From Acidimicrobiaceae bacterium (GTDB taxonomy: Bacteria > Actinomycetota > Acidimicrobiia > Acidimicrobiales > Acidimicrobiaceae): a DNA stretch of 15,605 bases. The notes under the pieces are model-generated. The model saw only the letters and a program-made list of their open reading frames with translations, was not told the DNA's origin and did not search any database. The stretch lies in assembly GCA_013044415.1 (NCBI GenBank), contig JABEUO010000148.1, positions 1 through 15,605 on the forward strand, read 5' to 3'. Position numbers and translations under genes: made by a program. Positions 1-7,462 of the stretch are shown here, piece by piece (the first letter of the stretch is position 1; each line of letters starts with the position of its first letter).

Positions 1-116
1 CGTCCGGGCTGGTTTCAACCCGGCAGGTGTTGATGGCATAAGACCTGGGTGTCCGCTGGGCACTCAGGCTGCCTGAGCCAGGAATCCCCCGGATTTATCC
101 GGGGGGAGGTTTCAAG
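1..116 (+). ncRNA. Right end of an IS200/IS605-type element with probable TnpB omega-RNA scaffold (5' part outside window)
   Basis: Three stems follow one another. Bases 4-8 pair with 19-23 (CCGGG/CCCGG). Bases 45-54 (CTGGGTGTCC) pair with 58-67 (GGGCACTCAG) over ten positions including two G-U pairs, with a 3-base loop. Bases 86-93 (CCCCCGGA) pair with 98-105 (TCCGGGGG) around a TTTA loop. The block ends GGAGG then TTTCAAG at 110-116. A GC-rich stem with a TTTA-like loop followed by a TTCAA-type end is the usual right end of IS605/IS1341 elements, and in TnpB systems this end is the 3' part of the guide RNA. If so, the guide would be host sequence from base 117 onward. The TnpA cleavage point near base 116 is inferred from the motif. 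Confidence 0.6.
2..76 (+). CDS. tnpB: C-terminal end of a probable TnpB (IS200/IS605 accessory nuclease), partial
   Basis: Only the last 24 codons and a TGA stop are in the window, in the frame starting at base 2; the gene would begin to the left. The residues read VRAGFNPAGVDGIRPG and continue to GTQAA. This matches my recollection of the variable tail of actinobacterial TnpB proteins, which lies beyond the RuvC and zinc-finger catalytic parts, so no catalytic residue can be checked. The call rests mainly on what follows: the stop falls inside a hairpin-rich right end, as happens where tnpB overlaps its omega-RNA. TnpB is an RNA-guided DNA nuclease that helps the transposon persist at its donor site. 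It could be intact or a remnant. Confidence 0.42.
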   Translation, partial: VRAGFNPAGVDGIRPGCPLGTQAA

Positions 117-164
117 AGGAGATAGAAATATCCGATGACAAACGCACAGCTGGCCCTCTGGTTG

Positions 165-1385
165 TCACTTGATCAGTTTGATGACGTTGAACATCGGCAG
201 ATAGAGCGAAATCACCATAGAGCCGACAACGCTTCCCAATACCACGATAAGGATAGGCTCGAGTAGCGAGGATAGCGATCCGACTAGCGCTTCAACTTCC
301 TGCTCGTAGAATGTACCTACCTTGTCTAACATGTCGTCCACGGCACCGGACTCTTCTCCGACCGCTACCATTTGCGTTACCATTGGCGGGAAGATTGGGT
401 GAGTGGCCATTCTTGTAGACATCGGTTCGCCAAATCGCACGCCTACCTGCATGTCTGTGACCGCTTCGGCTACGACGACGTTCCCGGAGGCTTCCTTGGT
501 GATTTCAAGTGCTTCCAAGATCGGGACCCCCGAATGCAGAAGGGTCGAGAGTGTCTTTGAGAACCTAACCATCGATGATTTTCGGGCGAGCCGGCCGAAA
601 ATGGGAACTCTTAGAATCAACCGATCCAAGATATCCCTTCCTCGCTTCGAACGGGCAAATCTGACGAAGCCGTAGGCGGCGCCTGCGTAGAAGACGATTA
701 GTAGCGGAGCGAAGGTAACGGCAATATGTGAGACATCGAGGAGGATCCGTGTTGGAAGTGGAAGGGTTCCATGAAGGGTAGCAAAGATTTTCTGGAAGGT
801 AGGTACTACAAACAGCAGCATCGCCGTCAGAATGACGAGCACGAGTATTAATACCGCTATTGGATAGGTCATTGCCGATTTTATCTTACGCTTCAGCTCT
901 ACCTGCTTCTCAAGACTGGTTGCCAGACGGAGGAGTACGTCGTCTAATGCACCGCCTGTTTCGCCGGATCGGACCATGGCGACGAATAGTCGATCAAAGG
1001 TCTTGGGGTGACGTATCAAAGCCCCGGAGAAGGATTGACCGCGCTCAATATCCAACCGCACTTCGTTAATGATTTTTGCAAGGGGTTTGGATTCAGTCTG
1101 CGATGCCAAGATGGAAAGCGCCCTAAGGAGGGTCATGCCAGAATTGACCATTGTGGCGAGCTGTCGACACATGATCGAAACGTCTTTATCCTTGACCTTG
1201 CCTGACAGGAAAGGTATGTTGATCTCGGTGTTCAACCCCGTAGTGCGCTCTTGTACTACAGAAACCGGGAGATAGCCCATCTCTCTGAGCCTGGAGACGA
1301 CTAGTTCTCTACTTTCGGCTTCTAGTTTTCCGCTGGTAATCTTTCCAGACTTTTCTCGGGCCCTGTAGGTATAGGTATCGGGCAT
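165..1385 (-). CDS. pilC: Type IV pilus / type II secretion inner-membrane platform protein PilC (GspF family)
   Basis: This 406-residue protein has the normal length and layout of PilC/GspF. It is the polytopic membrane platform that couples the PilB and PilT motor ATPases to insertion or removal of pilin subunits. Two T2SSF repeats are visible, around residues 70-195 and 270-395. Each has the conserved MV.SGE..G form (RSGETGGALDDVL near 139-151; AVGEESGAVDDML near 341-353). Membrane segments lie near residues 174-197, 222-243 and 373-397. The N-terminal YTYRAREKSGKI...GYLPVSV stretch is typical. The ATG lies 3 bases after the pilT stop, with GGGGAG/AAGAG upstream inside pilT, so it is translationally close to pilT as the last gene of pilB-pilT-pilC. 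Its stop is 48 bases from the IS right end. Confidence 0.95.
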   Translation of the reverse strand: MPDTYTYRAREKSGKITSGKLEAESRELVVSRLREMGYLPVSVVQERTTGLNTEINIPFLSGKVKDKDVSIMCRQLATMVNSGMTLLRALSILASQTESKPLAKIINEVRLDIERGQSFSGALIRHPKTFDRLFVAMVRSGETGGALDDVLLRLATSLEKQVELKRKIKSAMTYPIAVLILVLVILTAMLLFVVPTFQKIFATLHGTLPLPTRILLDVSHIAVTFAPLLIVFYAGAAYGFVRFARSKRGRDILDRLILRVPIFGRLARKSSMVRFSKTLSTLLHSGVPILEALEITKEASGNVVVAEAVTDMQVGVRFGEPMSTRMATHPIFPPMVTQMVAVGEESGAVDDMLDKVGTFYEQEVEALVGSLSSLLEPILIVVLGSVVGSMVISLYLPMFNVIKLIK

Positions 1386-1388
1386 CTC

Positions 1389-2537
1389 TTATCTACTCCC
1401 CGCTAGCAGTCTCTTTAAGTCCTCTGGATTGGAGCTTGCGGAAAATGCCGTGGCTTGGGTTATCTTCCCAGCCTTGACCAATGCTGCAAGCGAACTATCC
1501 ATGGTCATCATTCCATACTGCCCACCAGCCTGCATTGAGGAGTAGATCTGGTGCACCTTCGCCTCTCTTATCAGGTTTCGAACCGCAGGTGTTGCGACTA
1601 GGACCTCGCAAGCCAGCACCCTTCCAGTCCCTTGGGCGTTGGGTAGCAGCTGCTGGGTTACGATTGCCTGAACGGTACTCGCGAGCTGTACCCGAATCTG
1701 CTGTTGCTGGTATGGGGGAAAAACATCAACTATTCTGTCTATTGCTTGCGGGGCATCTTGGGTGTGCAAGCTTGCGAGCACAAAGTGACCGGTCTCTGCT
1801 GCGGTGATAGCCGAGGAAATCGTCTCCAAATCCCTCATTTCACCTACTAGTATGACATCAGGGTCTTGCCTAAGGACGTGCCTCAGGGCGTTTCCGAATC
1901 CTTTTGTGTCCGCACCGACCTCGCGCTGGTTTACCACGGCGAGCTTGTGTCGATACAGATACTCAATCGGATCCTCGATGGTGACAATGTGGCATTTTCT
2001 TGTGGAGTTGACACGGTCCAATATCGCAGCGAGGGTAGTCGATTTTCCGGATCCCGTCGGACCTGTAGCAAGCACCAATCCCCTAGGAATGGTGGTCAAC
2101 TTTTCGACGATCGGCGGTAGGCCAAGGGTTTCCAATCCTGGTATTTCGAAGGGGATATATCGGAACACTGCACCCACTGAGCCACGTTGCTGCATAATGT
2201 TGAATCTGAATCGGCCGACTTCAGGAACAGAATAAGAACCGTCGAGCTCCAGGTCATCCTCGAAGCGCTCCCGCTGTCGCTGGGTAAGCATTGTATAGAT
2301 GAGCTCTCTTAGCCGCCTAGCATCAATTCGTTCATGATTGGTAATCTGCAGTAGTTCGCCATTTACCCTAATTGTAGGTATCAAACCGGCGCTTAGGTGC
2401 AAATCGGAGCCACCAGCCTCAACGAGTATCTGTAGCAGTGCCGTGATGCTGACTTTTTCCCGCATGAGGGTTGACATGTCGGATGATGAATTAGTGCTCG
2501 GCGCTGATTTAGTTGTTATCTGTGGATCACTCATCAT
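1389..2537 (-). CDS. pilT: Type IV pilus retraction ATPase PilT
   Basis: This 382-residue secretion-superfamily hexameric ATPase powers pilus retraction (twitching, DNA uptake) at the cytoplasmic face. Walker A is GPTGSGKST at 159-167. The Asp box (TIEDPIEY) is at 186-193. Walker B (DPDVILVGEMRD) is at 225-236 and the His box (LHTQD) at 257-261. The PilT-specific signature AVRNLIREAK at 318-327, close to the classical AIRNLIRE, separates it from PilB; the zinc-binding cysteines of PilB are absent. The sequence starts MMSDPQ: AAGGA sits 3 bases before the first ATG and 6 before the second (2534), so the second ATG may be the true start. About 25 Ser/Thr/Asn-rich residues precede the domain. 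It lies 41 bases after pilB. Confidence 0.95.
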   Translation of the reverse strand: MMSDPQITTKSAPSTNSSSDMSTLMREKVSITALLQILVEAGGSDLHLSAGLIPTIRVNGELLQITNHERIDARRLRELIYTMLTQRQRERFEDDLELDGSYSVPEVGRFRFNIMQQRGSVGAVFRYIPFEIPGLETLGLPPIVEKLTTIPRGLVLATGPTGSGKSTTLAAILDRVNSTRKCHIVTIEDPIEYLYRHKLAVVNQREVGADTKGFGNALRHVLRQDPDVILVGEMRDLETISSAITAAETGHFVLASLHTQDAPQAIDRIVDVFPPYQQQQIRVQLASTVQAIVTQQLLPNAQGTGRVLACEVLVATPAVRNLIREAKVHQIYSSMQAGGQYGMMTMDSSLAALVKAGKITQATAFSASSNPEDLKRLLAGSR

Positions 2538-2578
2538 CTATCCTTCTCATGTCGGGCAAGTGCGCTACGACAACCGAT

Positions 2579-4339
2579 TTACGAAACAACTCTGAGAATT
2601 TCCTCGAGCGAGGTATTCCCCAATGAGACGTGGTACAAGCCGACATCCTTCATTGTCTGCATATTTGAGGCTTTCGCAAGTTGTCTTATTGTGTCTGTTC
2701 TAGCACCTTCAGCGATGGCGTGCTCAATTTCTTCGCTGATTATAAGGACTTCGTGCAGACCGAACCTACCTAAGAATCCAGTGCCTGCACATCTGGGACA
2801 CCCCCCGGCCTTAAATGCCTTTTCCGGCGGGGGGATCTTGTCTTCGGGCCAATGCGCCGACCGCAACTCCGAAAGCGTAGGAGTGTAGGCCACTTTACAG
2901 CTGTCGCATAGTTTTCTTGTAAGGCGCTGGGCGACTATACAGTCCAATGAAGAGGCAATTAAATATGGAGCAATTCCCATTTCCACCAAGCGAGAAGGTG
3001 TAGAAACCGAGTCGTTGGTGTGGACACTGGAAAGTACCAAGTGGCCGGTAAGCGCGGCTTCAATTGCGATAATTGCCGTCTCTTGGTCTCGAATTTCCCC
3101 GACGAGTATTATGTCTGGGTCAGATCGCAAAATTGACCTTAGGGCGGATGCAAATGTCAATCCGGCCTTAGTATTTACTTGAACCTGTGTAACGCCAGGT
3201 AGGCGATATTCGACTGGATCTTCGACAGTTATTAGGTTTCTTGACTCGTGATTGATCTGGTTCAAGGTTGCATAAAGTGTCGTCGATTTTCCCGATCCGG
3301 TTGGTCCGGTCACCAAAATTGTTCCGTAGGGTCTCCGGAAGCAGGCCTCATACTGATCGAGGGTCTCCTTCATAAATCCGAGTTGACCAAGTTCCAGCAG
3401 GGCCGTCGATTTATCTAGGATTCGGATGACTATTTTCTCTCCGGCCACCGTTGGCATAGTGGCAAGACGCATATCAACGGTTTGGCCAGCCAAGGTTCCC
3501 GACATTCGCCCGTCTTGAGGTACACGCCGTTCGGCGATGTTTAGGTTGGCCATAATTTTGAGCCTCGAAACGATGCCCGAGAGTAGCACCTTTGGGAACC
3601 TGTTTACTTCGTGTAGAACACCGTCGATCCTGAGTCGAATCCTGACTTCATCTTCACCTGGCTCGATATGGATGTCCGAAGCGCGTTGCTGTACCGCCTG
3701 AGCGAGGGTAATATTGACGAGTTTTACTATCGGAGCGTCTTCGATAACGTCAACTGTCAGGGCGGAGGTATCCGTGTCGGCAACTTGGTCGGCGGCCGCC
3801 TGCGAAGTTGCGTCAAGCGCATCATCAAAGCGGACCGACCTCTCGATTGTCTGGATTAGGTCCGATCTAGTGGCTATTACAACGATCAGTTCACGCTGGG
3901 TGATCGTTCGAACATCATCCAGTGCAACTAAATCTGATGAGTCGGCCATGGCGACTACTAGTTTTGAGTCCTTCCAGGCTATCGGCAGGATCTCATGTTT
4001 CTTTGCTAGCTGATTGGGTATTGCGGATACAGCTGTTGGGTCTAGATTGATTCGAGATAGATCCACGAGCTCGAGACCGAGACGTTTGGCCATTATTTCG
4101 GCCATGGTTCGTTCGTCGACTAGCTTGCGGGCGACCAACACACGATTCAGCGAGACCTGGGTGGCCCTAGCTTCTTCTACCGCGGCCTTCATCTGATCCT
4201 CTGAAACAAGTCCTGCGGCAATTATTGCCCTACCCAGGGGCGAAATGAAGTTCCCGGATGGTGCGATCCTCCTATTGGCGCCGTTTTGGCCTTGTGCCGG
4301 TTGTGGATAAGTCGTGGTCACTGGTCTTTTATCGGCCAT
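2579..4339 (-). CDS. pilB: Type IV pilus extension ATPase PilB (GspE family)
   Basis: This 586-residue assembly ATPase drives pilus extension with PilC. Residues 31-170 form the MshEN/GspE N-terminal region (GRAIIAAGLVSEDQM, LGLELVDLSRINLD). The core begins near 200 with IVKLVNITLAQAVQQRASDIHIEP. Walker A is GPTGSGKST at 345-353, the Asp box TVEDPVEY at 371-378, Walker B SDPDIILVGEIRD at 406-418 and the His box SVHTND at 438-443. Four zinc-binding cysteines are at 478, 481, 514 and 517 (CDSC...CPRCAGTGFLGR), the PilB/GspE hallmark that PilT lacks. The N-terminal region is the kind that binds cyclic-di-GMP in some PilB/MshE proteins; I did not verify the ligand motif. It is the first gene of pilBTC. 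No good Shine-Dalgarno precedes the ATG, so the start is slightly uncertain. Confidence 0.95.
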   Translation of the reverse strand: MADKRPVTTTYPQPAQGQNGANRRIAPSGNFISPLGRAIIAAGLVSEDQMKAAVEEARATQVSLNRVLVARKLVDERTMAEIMAKRLGLELVDLSRINLDPTAVSAIPNQLAKKHEILPIAWKDSKLVVAMADSSDLVALDDVRTITQRELIVVIATRSDLIQTIERSVRFDDALDATSQAAADQVADTDTSALTVDVIEDAPIVKLVNITLAQAVQQRASDIHIEPGEDEVRIRLRIDGVLHEVNRFPKVLLSGIVSRLKIMANLNIAERRVPQDGRMSGTLAGQTVDMRLATMPTVAGEKIVIRILDKSTALLELGQLGFMKETLDQYEACFRRPYGTILVTGPTGSGKSTTLYATLNQINHESRNLITVEDPVEYRLPGVTQVQVNTKAGLTFASALRSILRSDPDIILVGEIRDQETAIIAIEAALTGHLVLSSVHTNDSVSTPSRLVEMGIAPYLIASSLDCIVAQRLTRKLCDSCKVAYTPTLSELRSAHWPEDKIPPPEKAFKAGGCPRCAGTGFLGRFGLHEVLIISEEIEHAIAEGARTDTIRQLAKASNMQTMKDVGLYHVSLGNTSLEEILRVVS

Positions 4340-4604
4340 GGTTACCCGTTACTTCAGTAAGTTTTCTCACGATTTTGCAGCTCAGTTTCGTACAGACATG
4401 CTAAAGCCCGTCCACCTGCACCGACCCTCGCCTTTTAGGTAGGAGGCAGTGTCGAATCTAAATGCGAAACTTGGACACCTATCGGGCATTTGCGACGGTC
4501 GAGTTCAATGTAACTAACAAAGCCAACTCCCAACTAGCTGCCATTTTGTTAGTTGTTTAGTCTACTGAGGATTTATGAGTCGATGGTTTTTCGAACCTCA
4601 TATT
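4340..4604. other. Intergenic region between the MFS exporter 3' end and pilB
   Basis: This 265-base gap should hold the end of the exporter transcript and the promoter and leader of pilBTC, all on the - strand. I see no convincing -35/-10 pair and no ORF. The most regular feature is the long inverted repeat at 4512-4554. On the - strand just after the exporter stop, ATGAG...CTCAT encloses GGTT...AACC (about 4574-4600), a weak hairpin without a T run. A small stem (CCTC/GAGG around CCT/AGG) lies near 4425-4446 in the pilB leader; I did not recognise a known riboswitch there. Confidence 0.5.
4512..4554. repeat. Perfect 10-base inverted repeat downstream of the MFS exporter gene
   Basis: AACTAACAAA (4512-4521) is exactly complementary to TTTGTTAGTT (4545-4554), with 23 bases between. 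The spacer contains further CAACT/AACT copies. It begins about 50 bases past the exporter stop. The arms are AT-rich and no T run follows on the - strand, so it is a poor intrinsic terminator. A protein-binding site for pilBTC control is an equal possibility. Confidence 0.5.
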
Positions 4605-6173
4605 TTACTCTGCCACAAACCCAGATATACCGGCCTCCGAGTCCACGAATGCATGCTCCCTTAGGGGAACCTGCTTTACAAAGATCGAAAGGACAAATGA
4701 TACAGCGGCAATTGGGACCGCAATCAGAAACACTGTGTCGATTGAATGGGAAAAAGCGAGTATGAAACCGTGCCTGATTGGGGTTGGCAGTTTGTCTAGG
4801 GCAGAAGGACTTATTGCGATGCTTTGGCCCTTGATCAGGCTGAAGGCAGCCGGGGGTAAGTATCTGTGGAGGTTGGTGCTAAGGCGAGCATTAAATATTG
4901 CTCCATAGACCGCAACCCCAAACGAACCCCCAATCGACCTGAAAAAGGTAGCCGCTGAAGTAGCGGTTCCAAGGTACTCGTAAGGGACGGCATTCTGAAC
5001 TGCCACTACTAGAACCTGCATTACGGCCCCGAGTCCTAGCCCGAGAACAAACATGTAGACCGACGCCACGAAGAGGCTGGTGGTCGAGGTCATCATGGAA
5101 AGTAGAAATAGGCCAAAGGACATCAGAAGGGTACCAATTATTGGGTAGACCTTGTAACGTCCATGTTTCGTGATCAAAAGCCCGGTGGTAATTGAGGTTC
5201 CTACAACACCGAGCATCAATGGAAGAAGTTCGAGCCCAGACATGGTCGGCGAGGCTCCGAAGACGGTCTGTAGAAATGTCGGTAAGAAGATAATGGCTCC
5301 GAACATTGAGAAACCGACAATGAATCCCATCGAAGACGTAACGGTAAAAATAGCGTTTTTGAAAAGGCCGAGTGGAAGGAGGGGTTCTGATGCTACCCGC
5401 TCTACCAAGACGAATATCACCAATAAAACTGCGCTAAGCGCACTCAGAATGATAATCGTCGGCGACTTCCAAGGATAGGTGGTCCCTCCCCAGGTGGTTA
5501 CGAGGATGATAATCGTAACCGCCACGCCCAACAACGCAGATCCTAAGTAATCGATCTTATGGGTACGTCGCTGAACTGGAAGGTGAAGGACGGTAGCGAT
5601 AACTGCGAGTGCGACGATGCCGATTGGAATGTTAATATAAAATACCCATCTCCAGCTTAGGTTATCGGTGAAAAATCCGCCGAGCAGCGGGCCTGCTATT
5701 GAAGCGAGCCCAAAAACCGCACCGAAAAGACCCTGGTACTTACCCCGCTCACGAGGAGAGACTATATCACCAATTATGGACTGCGAACCTACAATTAAGC
5801 CTCCGCCCCCGATTCCCTGAATGGCTCGGAAAGCAATCAGCTGAGCCATCGAGTGCGAAATTCCAGAAAGCGCGGATCCCAAAAGGAATATGACTATTGA
5901 AGCTTGGAATAGCTTCTTTCGTCCATAAAGGTCGCCCAGCTTTCCCCAAAGGGGAGTAGATATGGTCGAGGTAATCAAGTAAGCGGTAACTACCCAGGAG
6001 AGGTGGTTGAGGCCGCCAAGGTCTCCGGCGATTGTCGGAAGTGCAGTAGCGACGATTGTCTGGTCCAGTGCTGACAGCAGCATTGCCAACATCAATGCAA
6101 CTATGGCCATGAAGACGGTACGGTCTCGCGTCGAGGTGCCAGATTCAAGCGCAGAGGTCGGTTCTACTGACAT
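4605..6173 (-). CDS. MFS drug exporter, EmrB/QacA (DHA2, 14-TM) family
   Basis: This 522-residue proton-driven exporter has the usual size of 14-helix DHA2 pumps. The first helix carries the DHA2 motif LDQTIVATALPTI (36-48). Motif A is GKLGDLYGRKK (77-87). Arg116 in LIAFRAIQGIGGG (112-124) is motif B. Motif C (GLASIAGPLLGGFFTDNLSWRW, 155-176) marks antiporters. Hydrophobic segments continue to about residue 500. The ATG is preceded by AAGGGG with about 5 bases spacing. It is transcribed divergently from a TetR-type gene with two inverted repeats between them, so the neighbour very likely represses it. The substrate cannot be read from sequence; lipophilic drugs, dyes or a self-made compound are all possible. 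It is not part of the pilus operon but faces the same way. Confidence 0.92.
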   Translation of the reverse strand: MSVEPTSALESGTSTRDRTVFMAIVALMLAMLLSALDQTIVATALPTIAGDLGGLNHLSWVVTAYLITSTISTPLWGKLGDLYGRKKLFQASIVIFLLGSALSGISHSMAQLIAFRAIQGIGGGGLIVGSQSIIGDIVSPRERGKYQGLFGAVFGLASIAGPLLGGFFTDNLSWRWVFYINIPIGIVALAVIATVLHLPVQRRTHKIDYLGSALLGVAVTIIILVTTWGGTTYPWKSPTIIILSALSAVLLVIFVLVERVASEPLLPLGLFKNAIFTVTSSMGFIVGFSMFGAIIFLPTFLQTVFGASPTMSGLELLPLMLGVVGTSITTGLLITKHGRYKVYPIIGTLLMSFGLFLLSMMTSTTSLFVASVYMFVLGLGLGAVMQVLVVAVQNAVPYEYLGTATSAATFFRSIGGSFGVAVYGAIFNARLSTNLHRYLPPAAFSLIKGQSIAISPSALDKLPTPIRHGFILAFSHSIDTVFLIAVPIAAVSFVLSIFVKQVPLREHAFVDSEAGISGFVAE

Positions 6174-6234
6174 TGCTGCCCCTTGTCATAATGTTGAGTC
6201 ACGTAGCTGCGATCTTAAGTAGTTAATAGAATCA

Positions 6235-6266
6235 ATGCTGTATCTTTGTGAGACAGCATAGTCTCA
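6235..6266. promoter_or_regulatory. Overlapping inverted repeats, candidate TetR-family operators
   Basis: Two palindromes overlap. ATGCTGT (6235-6241) and ACAGCAT (6253-6259) are exact complements 11 bases apart. TGAGAC (6249-6254) and GTCTCA (6261-6266) are exact complements 6 bases apart. They lie in the divergent region between the exporter (start 6173) and the TetR gene, upstream of both. TetR-family dimers bind palindromes of this size, so repression of both genes is a reasonable inference. Which palindrome is bound is not decided by the sequence. Confidence 0.55.
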
Positions 6267-6276
6267 GGACTAGTAA
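6247..6276 (+). promoter_or_regulatory. Possible promoter for the TetR-family gene
   Basis: TTGTGA (6247-6252) and TAGTAA (6271-6276, within TAGTAAAAT) are 18 bases apart and resemble -35 and -10 boxes. The proposed -35 and spacer overlap the inverted repeats, which would give autoregulation. The match is moderate. Confidence 0.35.
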
Positions 6277-6297
6277 AATCGGTTTGGGTGATGCAGG

Positions 6298-6915
6298 TTG
6301 ATTCGAAAAGGTGGTGCCGAATCGGGCGGAGGTTGTCCAGAGAAGCCTGCTAAGCGCGCCTCAGCCATGAAGAACCTCGCCGTAGAAGCTATTCTCCAGG
6401 CCACGGCCGAGGTCTTTTCCACTCGCGGTGAAAATGCTTCAATGGCTGAAATTGCGGAGGTATCGGGGGTGGCGAGGGCCACATTATATCGCTACTTTCC
6501 AAACCGGGAGCGCTTGCTCGATTCTCTCATGGAGAGTGCCCTCTTTGATCTTAAAAACGGTATCTGCCAGGCGGATATTGGGTCCGTAGAACTCTATGAA
6601 GTCGTGGCGAGATTTACGAGAGTGCTATTCAACCTTTCTAGTAAGTACATCTATCTAGCTAGGAGCAACATTGCCAAGGAGCGAATCGACGAGTTCAAAC
6701 TGGCGGTCAAACCGGTGCTGGAGAGATTTGAGTCTGCGCAGCAAGACGGACTGATTCGTCAGGATATTCCGGCTGACATCTGCTTCGGTTTCTATTTGGG
6801 CGTAACCAGGTCGGCGTCGAGAATGCTGCTCGAAGGTGATGAGTTGCTCGAGGACAAGGTCACCCAGGTTACCAAGTTTGTTCTGGGCGCACTTCTGAGT
6901 TCGTCCATAGTGTAA
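6298..6915 (+). CDS. TetR/AcrR-family transcriptional repressor, probable regulator of the adjacent exporter
   Basis: The 205-residue reading uses a TTG start. The helix-turn-helix is clear at residues 48-68 (SMAEIAEVSGVARATLYRYF), followed by NRERLLDSLMES, the standard end of the DNA-binding domain. The remainder is a helical ligand-binding/dimer region without an assignable subfamily. An ATG at 6367 (residue 24, MKNLAVEAILQ) would give a 182-residue protein and fits the usual TetR N-terminus better; the first 23 residues are Gly/Pro/Lys-rich and look non-domain. A 20-codon ORF in another frame (ATG 6291, TAA 6351-6353) ends 13 bases before that ATG and could couple its translation. It lies divergent from the DHA2 exporter with palindromes between, so local control of efflux is inferred. 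Confidence 0.88.
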   Translation: MIRKGGAESGGGCPEKPAKRASAMKNLAVEAILQATAEVFSTRGENASMAEIAEVSGVARATLYRYFPNRERLLDSLMESALFDLKNGICQADIGSVELYEVVARFTRVLFNLSSKYIYLARSNIAKERIDEFKLAVKPVLERFESAQQDGLIRQDIPADICFGFYLGVTRSASRMLLEGDELLEDKVTQVTKFVLGALLSSSIV

Positions 6916-7005
6916 GAAAATCCCCAGGTAGTTTTCTCCGCCTGGCCAATTTGTGGCAGGATCGACCTATCCGCACATTAGCAGTTTTGATCTTTACATT
7001 GGCGA

Positions 7006-7179
7006 ATGATGGTGGAAACCGCATTCTATGTGTGGTCAGCTATAGGGGATCTCGACTATCGACAGCTACGGGAGCTGAGCGATCGAAGGGCGATACGGTC
7101 TAGTTCGATGCGAATTGTCTTGCTGCCAGGCAATCAGCACCTCGAGGAGGTGGCGACAGGAAGCGCAACAGGAAAGTGA
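7006..7179 (+). CDS. Small ORF of unknown function, 57 aa, doubtful
   Basis: The frame starts with tandem ATG ATG and runs 57 codons to TGA. The N-terminal part (METAFYVWSAIGDLDYRQL-like composition) is plausible for protein; the end is Gly/Ala/Thr-rich. It lacks a strong Shine-Dalgarno (TTGGCGA upstream). I recognise no domain. It could be the N-terminal relic of a larger gene or chance. Confidence 0.18.
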   Translation: MMVETAFYVWSAIGDLDYRQLRELSDRRAIRSSSMRIVLLPGNQHLEEVATGSATGK

Positions 7180-7342
7180 CCCGGTAGACCGACCAGAGCC
7201 ACTTCTCTGGGCCGACGTGAACCTGGTATTGGGCTTTGAAAGATCGAAACAATTTGTACACGACAAGACCAATTTGCAATGCTGGCTTTGGAGGTGATCT
7301 ATGCTTTAGGGCCGCTAGGAAAAACAGGGAACGGGTAGAGAC

Positions 7343-7462
7343 TTGACAGGTGAGTTATTTGATGCTCGGACTACATGGGCAGTAGATCCACAATACGAGG
7401 TGGATCATGCGGCAAAGGATGTTCGACTTGAAGCACCTGAGGATTCTCACTTGGTAATTTAA
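7343..7462 (+). CDS. Small ORF of unknown function, 39 aa with TTG start, doubtful
   Basis: This frame has a protein-like composition rich in Asp/Glu/Ala (ARTTWAVDPQYEVDHAAKDV followed by RLEAPEDSHLVI) and is the most coding-looking stretch of the gap. The only start is TTG at 7343, with GGGTAGAG upstream; the frame is open back to 7319. I recognise no family. It may be a genuine small gene or the surviving end of a decayed one. Confidence 0.22.
   Translation: MTGELFDARTTWAVDPQYEVDHAAKDVRLEAPEDSHLVI

Noticed and set aside
4380..4450. Possible cyclic-di-GMP or other riboswitch in the pilB leader
   Set aside because: Only short imperfect stems; the conserved GEMM core motifs are not present.
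4553..4765. 70-codon + strand ORF at the 3' end of the exporter gene
   Set aside because: Most of it is antisense to the well-supported exporter; no start signal or domain.
7066..7300. Possible tRNA or structured RNA in the long gap
   Set aside because: No TTCRA-type T-arm with matching acceptor stem was found on either strand.
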